Below, piece after piece: positions 58,260-64,000 of a stretch of DNA of 64,000 nucleotides. Source of the stretch: Paraburkholderia sp. PGU19. Lineage in GTDB: Bacteria; Pseudomonadota; Gammaproteobacteria; Burkholderiales; Burkholderiaceae. A model generated the notes under the pieces. That model made no database searches. It saw only the letters and a list, made by a program, of their open reading frames with translations, and had not been told where the DNA came from. Location of the stretch: the NCBI RefSeq assembly GCF_013426915.1, contig NZ_AP023179.1:2294001-2358000 (forward strand), written 5' to 3'. The position numbers and the translations under genes were made by a program. The first letter of the stretch is position 1; each line of letters opens with the position of its first letter.

Positions 58260-58955
58260 TCAAAAGTGGCCGGTGAACCGGTAGCGGTTGCCCGGATGCC
58301 AAAGGTTGGCCACCGAAGCGACCACACCCTGCGACCACGTGCGCCGATGCAGCACGAGGCAAGGTTCGGCGTCGTCCATCGTCAGATGCCGGCGGGTGTC
58401 GGCATCCGGCGCGGCTGCTTCGATGCGGTACTCGACGCGCTGCAGCGGCGCGACGCGCACGAGATACTGGTTAGGCGTCGTGTTGGTGAAGTCCTGCAAC
58501 GCATATTCGGGCGCGACGGCCGGGTTCACCCAGCGCTCTTCGAGCTGGACGGGTTCGTCGTTCTCGAAGTGCAGCACGCGCGAATGAAAGATCGGGTTGC
58601 CCGCACTCACCTGCATTTCAGCAGCGAGTTCTTCGTCGGCGATCGCGGCGCCCACGTGCAGCACCTTCGCGTGATAACGATGGCCACGCGCGACGATCTC
58701 GTCGGAGATGCTGCGGATCGCCACCAGCGTCGACTCGTACTTCGGCCGCGCGACGAACGTGCCCGAGCCCTGAACGCGCGTGAGCACCTGATCGGCCGTC
58801 AATTCACGCAACGCCCGGTTGACCGTCATGCGCGCGACGTTGAATTCGCGCGCAAGCTCGTTCTCCGATGGAACCTGATGGCCTTCGCTCCATTCGCCCG
58901 CGTGAATGCGGGCGAGGATGAAGTCCTTGATTCCCTGATAGGCCGGTGCGTTCAT
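58260..58955 (-). CDS. hutC: Histidine utilization repressor, GntR family
   Basis: 231 aa. N-terminal winged helix: [39 protein letters not shown] and [14 protein letters not shown]-terminal UTRA effector domain follows ([19 protein letters not shown] ... [18 protein letters not shown]), which binds urocanate in homologues. It sits inside the operon, between hutH and hutU, giving autoregulation. Its predicted operators (TGTATATACA) flank the hutH promoter. Confidence 0.95.
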   Translation of the reverse strand: MNAPAYQGIKDFILARIHAGEWSEGHQVPSENELAREFNVARMTVNRALRELTADQVLTRVQGSGTFVARPKYESTLVAIRSISDEIVARGHRYHAKVLHVGAAIADEELAAEMQVSAGNPIFHSRVLHFENDEPVQLEERWVNPAVAPEYALQDFTNTTPNQYLVRVAPLQRVEYRIEAAAPDADTRRHLTMDDAEPCLVLHRRTWSQGVVASVANLWHPGNRYRFTGHF

Positions 58956-58981
58956 GCCGGGCGTCTCGCTATGCGGATGAA

Positions 58982-60505
58982 TTAACGTTGCTCGGAGATG
59001 AACGAGAACGGGCTGTGCGCCGCGATCGTGCCGTCTTGTACGAGCTTCGTGCACGCCGCGATGTCAGGCGCGAAGTAGTGATCGAGTTCGTAGTGCGCGA
59101 CCTGAGCGCGGATCGTGTCCATCACCTTTTGCAGCGACGGGCTGGTCTTGTGCGGCGCACGCAGATCGACGCCTTGCGCGGCGGCGAGCAGTTCGATCGA
59201 CAGGATGTTCGCGGTGTTCTCGGCGATGTCGGCGAGCTTGCGCGCGGCGAACGTCGCCATCGACACGTGATCTTCCTGATTGGCGGACGTGGGCAGCGAA
59301 TCGACGGAAGCCGGGTGAGCCAGTGTCTTGTTCTCCGATGCGAGCGCGGCAGCCGTGACGTGCGCGATCATGAAGCCCGAGTTCACGCCACCATCCTTGA
59401 CGAGGAACGGCGGCAGGCCCGACAGCGTCGCGTCGATCAGCAGCGCGATCCGGCGCTCGGCAAGCGCGCCGATTTCCGCTACGGCGAGCGCGAGGTTGTC
59501 GGCGGCGAACGCGACGGGTTCAGCGTGGAAGTTGCCGCCCGACAGCACTTCGCCCGTATCCGGGAAAATCAGCGGGTTATCCGACACGGCGTTCGCTTCG
59601 ACGAGCAGCACTTGCGCAGCGGCGCGCATCTGGTCGAGGCACGCGCCCATGACTTGCGGCTGGCAGCGCAGGCTGTACGGGTCTTGCACCTTGTCGCAGT
59701 CGGCGTGCGACACGTTGATGGCCGAGCCTTCGAGCAGCGTGCGATACGCAGCGGCGGCGTCGATCTGGCCTTGATGGCCGCGCAGTGCGTGAATGCGGTG
59801 ATCGAACGGTTTGACGGAGCCCATTGCCGCGTCCACCGAGAGCGCACCCGCCACCAGACCCGTGCGGTACAGATCCTCGATCGCGAACATGTTGTACAGC
59901 GCGAGCGCCGTCGATGCCTGCGTGCCGTTCAGCAGCGCGAGGCCTTCCTTCGCTTGCAGCGTCAGCGGCTTCAGGCCGACGAGGCGCAGGCCTTCCGTCG
60001 CCGGGACGCGCTCGCCCTTCGCGAACACTTCACCGACGCCGAGCAGCACGGCCGACATATGCGCGAGCGGCGCGAGGTCGCCCGATGCGCCGACCGAGCC
60101 CTTCACGGGAATCACGGGCAGCACGTCGGCGTTGAACAGCTTGATGAGCGCCTCCATCACTTCGCGGCGGATGCCCGAGTGACCGCGGCCGAGACTCGAC
60201 AGCTTGAGCGCGATCAACAGGCGCACGACGGGCCGCGACATCGGCTCACCGACGCCGACGGCGTGCGAGAGCACCAGATTGCGCTGCAGCAGTTCGAGCT
60301 GATCGTGCGGAATGTGCGTGCTCGCGAGACGGCCGAAGCCCGTATTGATGCCGTACGCCGGCTCGCCCTTCGCGGCGATGTCCGCGACGGCTTGAGCGCA
60401 TGCGTCGATGTCGGCGAAGCTCGCGGGATCGAGTTCCAACGTGACCTGCTCGCGAGCGATCTGGCGCAGTTGGGACAAAGTCAGGGTGCCGGGCGTAAGG
60501 ATCAT
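58982..60505 (-). CDS. hutH: Histidine ammonia-lyase
   Basis: 507 aa; deaminates histidine to urocanate. The MIO prosthetic group forms from A140-S141-G142 in [26 protein letters not shown] at residues 51-62 carries the catalytic Tyr, and [14 protein letters not shown] is also intact. It is the first gene of the hut operon, starting 34 nt after the predicted transcription start. Two HutC-like operators overlap that promoter. Confidence 0.97.
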   Translation of the reverse strand: MILTPGTLTLSQLRQIAREQVTLELDPASFADIDACAQAVADIAAKGEPAYGINTGFGRLASTHIPHDQLELLQRNLVLSHAVGVGEPMSRPVVRLLIALKLSSLGRGHSGIRREVMEALIKLFNADVLPVIPVKGSVGASGDLAPLAHMSAVLLGVGEVFAKGERVPATEGLRLVGLKPLTLQAKEGLALLNGTQASTALALYNMFAIEDLYRTGLVAGALSVDAAMGSVKPFDHRIHALRGHQGQIDAAAAYRTLLEGSAINVSHADCDKVQDPYSLRCQPQVMGACLDQMRAAAQVLLVEANAVSDNPLIFPDTGEVLSGGNFHAEPVAFAADNLALAVAEIGALAERRIALLIDATLSGLPPFLVKDGGVNSGFMIAHVTAAALASENKTLAHPASVDSLPTSANQEDHVSMATFAARKLADIAENTANILSIELLAAAQGVDLRAPHKTSPSLQKVMDTIRAQVAHYELDHYFAPDIAACTKLVQDGTIAAHSPFSFISEQR

Positions 60506-60517
60506 GATGTGAGTTCC

Positions 60518-60527
60518 TGTCTATACA
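60518..60527. promoter_or_regulatory. HutC-type operator 1 (downstream of hut promoter)
   Basis: TGTCTATACA, nine of ten bases matching TGTATATACA, placed between the predicted transcription start and the hutH start codon, where bound repressor would block elongation. Confidence 0.6.
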
Positions 60528-60538
60528 AATTTTGAGAA

Positions 60539-60567
60539 AGTGTAGCCGCGTCAGCTTGTATATACAA
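60539..60567 (-). promoter_or_regulatory. hut operon promoter overlapping HutC-type operator 2
   Basis: On the minus strand TTGTAT (60567-60562), 17 bp spacer, TACACT (60544-60539). The -35 is the first half of the perfect palindrome TTGTATATACAA (60556-60567), which matches known HutC sites. Repressor binding would therefore exclude RNA polymerase. Confidence 0.7.
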
Positions 60568-60709
60568 CTCAAATTTTGGGGTTTGAGATAGGGACTTTCC
60601 ATTAGGGGCAGCGGGTTTGCTGGCATGGTTCTGGCAGTTTGGCCCGCCCTGTCTGGTTGCGGCAGCGAGCTCGGTTCAGGTGCAGTCTTGCCAGAGAAAG
60701 TCCGATAAC

Positions 60710-60719
60710 TTGTATATAC
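60710..60719. promoter_or_regulatory. HutC-type operator 3, distal
   Basis: TGTATATACA again, about 205 bp upstream of hutH and 200 bp upstream of the divergent epimerase gene. It lies in an extended match to site 2: each is followed after a few bases by CAA, a T-run and a GGGTT. It could serve repression looping or the divergent gene. Confidence 0.6.
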
Positions 60720-60919
60720 ACGTTCAATTTTCGGGTTGGCAAGCGGACAAAAAGCGGCCTTGTCGCGGTCGGCCGGTCACCGAACATGGCCGCAGCGTTT
60801 CTCCTCGATCGCCATTCTTGACTCCAGATCAAGATTGATTTGAAACCAGCCCACTTTTTGCAAAACTCGCCCGCCTCCATACTCAAGTCATTCCCAGTTT
60901 TCTCTCAAAGGAGAACGTC

Positions 60920-61825
60920 TTGAACATCTTCATCACTGGCGCAAGTGGCTTTATCGGCGGATCGATTGCGGCGGGTCTCGTGCGCGCGGGTCATCGTGTG
61001 ACGGGCCTGATCCGCAACCCGGAGCATGCGGCTGAACTGAAGCGCCTCGGCATCCAGCCTGTGGTCGGCACGCTCGACGACCGCGACTTGCTGATCGCGC
61101 AAGCCAAAGCCGCCGATGCCGTCATCAATGCGGCAAGCAGCGACCATCGCGGCGCGGTGGAAGCGCTGATCGAAGGTCTGGAGGGCTCCGGCAAGCCGTT
61201 TCTGCATACGAGCGGTTCGAGCATAGTCGGCGATGCGTCGGGCGGCGAGCGCGGCGACGCGAAGATCTACACGGAAGACGCGCTACCCGAGCCGACGGCA
61301 GACAAGGCCCCGCGCGTCGCAATCGACAACCTCGTGCTCGACGCGGCAAAACGCGGCATCCGCTCGTCGGTGCTATGCAACACGCTGATCTACGGGCATG
61401 GCGCCGTCAAAGGCAGCGCGAGCGTGCAACTGCCACGACTCGTGCGCCAGGCGCAAAAGAGCGGCATCGTGCGGCATGTGGGCAGCGGCGGCAACATCTG
61501 GTCGAATGTCTTTATCGACGACGTGGTAGAGCTGTATCGGCTCGCGCTCGACAACAGCCCGGCGGGCACCTTCTATTTCGTCGAAAGCGGCGAAGCGTCG
61601 TTCCGCGAGATGACGGACGCGATCGCCAAAGCAATGCACCTCGGCCCGGCTCAAGACTGGCCGCTCGATCAGGCGATCGACGAATGGGGCTACGAAATGG
61701 CGTCGTATGGTCTCGGCTCGAACAGCCGCGTGCGCGGCACCCGCGCACGCAAACTGCTCGACTGGCAGCCGACGCACACGTCGGTGATCGAGTGGATCGA
61801 GAACGACATGACGAAAGACGCGTAA
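60920..61825 (+). CDS. NAD(P)-dependent epimerase/dehydratase (extended SDR), TTG start
   Basis: 301 aa. The TTG at 60920 is supported by AAAGGAG 6 nt upstream and begins directly at the Rossmann fold NIFITGASGFIGGSIAAGL. HTSGSSIVGD carries the SDR serine. The usual Y-x3-K is not evident; the segment near residue 132 reads RVAIDNLVLDAA, so catalysis may differ from classical SDRs. Substrate unknown. It is divergent from the hut operon and shares its upstream region with a HutC-type site. Confidence 0.87.
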   Translation: MNIFITGASGFIGGSIAAGLVRAGHRVTGLIRNPEHAAELKRLGIQPVVGTLDDRDLLIAQAKAADAVINAASSDHRGAVEALIEGLEGSGKPFLHTSGSSIVGDASGGERGDAKIYTEDALPEPTADKAPRVAIDNLVLDAAKRGIRSSVLCNTLIYGHGAVKGSASVQLPRLVRQAQKSGIVRHVGSGGNIWSNVFIDDVVELYRLALDNSPAGTFYFVESGEASFREMTDAIAKAMHLGPAQDWPLDQAIDEWGYEMASYGLGSNSRVRGTRARKLLDWQPTHTSVIEWIENDMTKDA

Positions 61826-61975
61826 AACACGCGTCGAACCGCGCGTAGAACGTTGGCCAGCGCACACGTTGTAAGCCAGGCTGTTGCGTATCCGTAAGCT
61901 CGCATCGCTAGAATCGGCGATGTTCGATCAGGTTGATGACAACCTCGATCTTTCGGCTCGAGCCCGGATCATTCA

Positions 61976-62158
61976 ATGTTGCTTGCACTCAATTTCGACT
62001 GGCTGACCAATCTGCTCGCGATTCTGTTCGTGGTCGCGTGCCTGTACGACTCGCGCTACGACGAGTACGGCACGCTGACGCTCGCGTCGGGCGCGATGGG
62101 TCTCGTCGTGATGGGCATCCAGGAGTTTCTCAGGCCCGCGTTCGAAATGTCGCTTTGA
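61976..62158 (+). CDS. Small membrane protein (60 aa), hypothetical
   Basis: Short frame encoding two hydrophobic segments (LLALNFDWLTNLLAILFVVA and TLTLASGAMGLVVMGIQEFL) joined by CLYDSRYDEYG. The composition is protein-like and unlike random high-GC frames, but the ribosome site is weak, so it is tentative. Not recognised. Confidence 0.5.
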   Translation: MLLALNFDWLTNLLAILFVVACLYDSRYDEYGTLTLASGAMGLVVMGIQEFLRPAFEMSL

Positions 62159-62203
62159 ACGCGGGTCCGGAATGGCAGGCCGCCTTCCACGCCTGAGAGC
62201 CCA

Positions 62204-62980
62204 TCACTTGTGCGCCGCGTCATGACAGCAGGCGCCCGTCTGCTGTTTTTCCTGCGCCAGCGTCTTGCCCGTCACGCCGTCGTCATAGCTGTCGTGACGG
62301 CGCAGCCAGCCCATCATCTTGTTCTCGTCCTCATCGCGGCCCTTCGGCACGAAATCGAGCAGCGTATACGTGCCGATCAGCGGCTCGCCGCCACGACCGT
62401 ATGACGAGAACGTGCGAAAGATCTCGCCCTTGTCGTTGCGGTAAAACACGCTCATGCCGGGCAGTTCGTCGCACGCATAGTCCTGCGTCTCGAAGTTGTA
62501 GACGACTTTGCCATGCGCTTCCTGCTCCGGCGCGAACGACACGTCGAAGTCGTAATTGAAGTCGCTGCCGAACGACGACACCCAAGGGAACTGCCATCCC
62601 ATGCGTGTTTTGTACGCATCTATCTTCTCGAGCGGCGCGCGCGAAACGGCCACATACGTCACGTCGCGGTGCGCGAGATGCACGAGCGCGCCGTCGATGT
62701 GATCCGACAGGAACGAGCAGCCGGGACAGCCCTGCTCCCAGTCCGGCCCGAGCATGAAGTGATAGACGATCAACTGGCTGCGTCCCGCGAACAGGTCGGC
62801 AAGCGTCTTCGTGCCTTCGCGCGTATCGAACGTGTAGGCCTTGTCGACCTTCATCCACGGCAGCGCCTGACGCTTCTTGACGAGCGCGTCACGGGCGCGC
62901 GTAAAAGCCTTTTCCTCCGCCAGATGCGCGCGTTGCGCGGCCAGCCATGCTTCGCGTGAAACGATCTTGTGCTCTTCCAT
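62204..62980 (-). CDS. DUF899-family thioredoxin-like protein
   Basis: 258 aa. Opens HKIVSREAWLAAQRAHLAEE and has LPWMKVDKAYTFDTREGTKTL, LIVYHFMLGPDWEQGCPGCSF (a C-x2-C at the thioredoxin position), GSDFNYDFDVSF and YGRGGEPLIGTYTLLDFVPKG, all typical of DUF899. Function unknown; the CPGC could be redox-active. The C-terminal tail has two more cysteines (ACCHD). GGAGGAG precedes the ATG. It lies just downstream of the SRPBCC gene on the same strand. Confidence 0.9.
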   Translation of the reverse strand: MEEHKIVSREAWLAAQRAHLAEEKAFTRARDALVKKRQALPWMKVDKAYTFDTREGTKTLADLFAGRSQLIVYHFMLGPDWEQGCPGCSFLSDHIDGALVHLAHRDVTYVAVSRAPLEKIDAYKTRMGWQFPWVSSFGSDFNYDFDVSFAPEQEAHGKVVYNFETQDYACDELPGMSVFYRNDKGEIFRTFSSYGRGGEPLIGTYTLLDFVPKGRDEDENKMMGWLRRHDSYDDGVTGKTLAQEKQQTGACCHDAAHK

Positions 62981-63031
62981 CTGCTCCTCCAGTTGCGCGG
63001 CCGTATCGCTGTTTGCAATCGGTCGCGGCCT

Positions 63032-63460
63032 TCACGAGAAATAGCGTTCGAGTCCGTCGAGCGCTTCCGTCCATCCGCCGCGATGCGCGTCGCGCGCGGC
63101 TTCGTCAAAGAACTGTTCGTGCGTGAGCGTGAGCCATGTGCCGTCGCCATCGGCTTTCAGCGAAAACGTGACGATGGACTCACGTTCCGGCGTCGAGTGG
63201 AATGCCCAGCTATAGACGAGCTTTTCGTTGACCGCGACTTCACGGAACAGGCCACTCACGTCATGCATTTCGCCGTCCGGCGCGCGCATGATCATGTGAA
63301 AGCGGCCGCCCACCTTCAACTCCATCTCCGAGAGGATCACGTCGCAGCCGCCGGGATGCAGCCACTTCATGATCTGCTGCGGGTCGGTCCACGCACTGAA
63401 GACTTTTTCCGGCGACGCGTTGATGTGTCGCTGGAGCGTGAGACTGGGGCGGGCGGACAT
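63032..63460 (-). CDS. SRPBCC (AHSA1-like) domain protein
   Basis: 142 aa ligand-binding helix-grip fold: LQRHINASPEKVFSAWTDPQQIMKWLHP at the start, VGGRFHMIMRAPDGEMHDVSG, FREVAVNEKLVYSWAF and GTWLTLTHEQFFDEAARD, as in activator-of-Hsp90-like proteins. It overlaps the upstream ArsR gene by 94 nt in another frame, an arrangement often found for this pair, so it is probably controlled by that repressor. Ligand unknown. The ATG at 63460 gives the family N-terminus. Confidence 0.9.
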   Translation of the reverse strand: MSARPSLTLQRHINASPEKVFSAWTDPQQIMKWLHPGGCDVILSEMELKVGGRFHMIMRAPDGEMHDVSGLFREVAVNEKLVYSWAFHSTPERESIVTFSLKADGDGTWLTLTHEQFFDEAARDAHRGGWTEALDGLERYFS

Positions 63461-63783
63461 GACGGCTCCTCCACATAGGCGGCCAGTTGATCGAGTGCTT
63501 CGGACCAGAACTGCTGATAGCGTTGCAGCCAGGACATGGCCTGCTCCATCGGCGCGGCGGACAGACGGCATGAGACTGTGCGGCCCGTCTTGGTGCGAGT
63601 GATGAGGCCCGCGTCGGCCAGCACGTCGAGATGCTTCATGACGGCCGGCAGAGACATGGCGAATGGTTCTGCGAGTTGGGAGACTGACACGTCTCCCCTT
63701 TCCGATAGACGCGCGAGTAGCGCGCGGCGGGTTGGGTCCGCTAGCGCGGCGAACGTGCGATCAAGGTCTTGTAACTTAACCAT
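63367..63783 (-). CDS. ArsR-family winged-helix regulator
   Basis: 138 aa from the ATG at 63783. Core LDRTFAALADPTRRALLARLS, then VSVSQLAEPFAMSLPAVMKHLDVLADAGLI and RTKTGRTVSCRLS, typical of the SdpR/YczG-like ArsR group without metal cysteines in the recognition helix. The last 30 residues are Arg/Ser-rich and lie in the part that overlaps the SRPBCC gene, so they may be dispensable. The promoter must lie in the 30 bp before the repeat element or in the repeat itself. Confidence 0.9.
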   Translation of the reverse strand: MVKLQDLDRTFAALADPTRRALLARLSERGDVSVSQLAEPFAMSLPAVMKHLDVLADAGLITRTKTGRTVSCRLSAAPMEQAMSWLQRYQQFWSEALDQLAAYVEEPSCPPAPVSRSSDTSTRRRKKSSVRGPTRSRS

Positions 63784-63815
63784 GAGGTTAAGTTTAGGTC
63801 GCTGGGGCGATGTGT

Positions 63816-64000
63816 CAAGGGTTTGGTTTTTTTGCCGCTTCGCGGTCGAGCCTTCGTGGCGCGGGCGTTGCCGGGCGGTGTTTTGGGTTTCGCGTTGGCA
63901 TCGGCGTGTTGCCTTCGTGCCTCGTGCTTCGCGCGTCGCCGTTTTGTTTCTTGGCCTTCGCGTTGGCATCCGCGATTTGCCTTCGTGCTTCAAGCGTCGC
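63816..64000 (+). repeat. Palindromic dispersed repeat element, copy C (left part only, cut by window edge)
   Basis: Begins with a T-rich run like copies A and B, then repeats of the 61 bp family unit: GCGGGCGTTGCCGGGCGGTG, TTGGCATCGGCG, TTGGCATCCGCGATTTGCC, GTGCTTCAAGCGTCGC. It stops at the window edge exactly where the GCCCC stem-loop follows in copies A and B, so the rest should lie just outside. Confidence 0.78.

Noticed and set aside
56483..58276. 597-codon plus-strand frame opposite hutU
   Set aside because: Antisense shadow of hutU with low-complexity Arg/His/Val composition; no ribosome site or motif.
58946..60535. 529-codon plus-strand frame opposite hutH
   Set aside because: Antisense to hutH; the same compositional bias; would run into the hut promoter region.

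Overview
This 64 kb window is high-GC chromosomal DNA from a beta-proteobacterium, most likely Paraburkholderia, Caballeronia or Burkholderia sensu lato. The assignment rests on gene content: a two-subunit AruF/AruG ast operon, a HutF/HutG-type hut operon with HutC, glgC-glgA, beta-proteobacterial FlhDC, and dispersed GC-rich palindromic repeats. I see no tRNA, rRNA or CRISPR array. Genus and replicon are inferences.

Left part (1-20.5 kb). A truncated basic-amino-acid binding-protein gene runs off the left edge. Facing it is a plus-strand block: an anaerobic sulfatase-maturing enzyme, a Ser-type sulfatase, a YtcA-like lipoprotein and an MdtNOP-type tripartite efflux system. The outer-membrane gene of that system is broken by a frameshifting deletion. 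On the minus strand follows a complete arginine succinyltransferase pathway (astC-aruF-aruG-astD-astB-astE). Upstream of it are a GlxA/ArgR-type regulator and the hisP-hisM-hisQ importer genes. Arginine uptake, sensing and degradation to glutamate and succinate are thus encoded together. A 450 bp palindromic, tandemly repeated element separates the regulator from astC.

Middle (20.5-46 kb). This is a mix of housekeeping and accessory genes: a methyltransferase, a patatin-like protein, an OmlA-like lipoprotein, an LLM oxidoreductase, an alpha/beta hydrolase, glgC, glgA, pdxY, an orphan branched-chain amino-acid binding protein, a DUF3857/transglutaminase protein coupled to an AraC regulator, an MFS exporter, an aminotransferase/LysR divergent pair, an EAL protein and a chemoreceptor. 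Between convergent genes at 33.4-35.4 kb lies a long, nearly indel-free inverted repeat. One arm is interrupted by an intact IS30-family element with a 3 bp target duplication.

Regulatory island (46-52 kb). It holds flhD-flhC followed by a second flhD-like gene, a NarX/NarL-like two-component pair overlapping by ATGA, and an FNR-type regulator with the four expected cysteines. A 13 bp motif is shared by the flhD and fnr upstream regions. No flagellar structural genes are present, so this looks like a secondary or oxygen/redox-linked regulatory set.

Right part (52-64 kb). A complete hut operon (hutH-C-U-D-I-F-G, minus strand) converts histidine to glutamate. Two HutC-type palindromes sit on its predicted promoter and a third lies toward a divergent NAD-dependent epimerase gene. 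The window ends with a small membrane protein, a DUF899 protein, an overlapping ArsR/SRPBCC pair and another copy of the palindromic repeat cut by the window edge.
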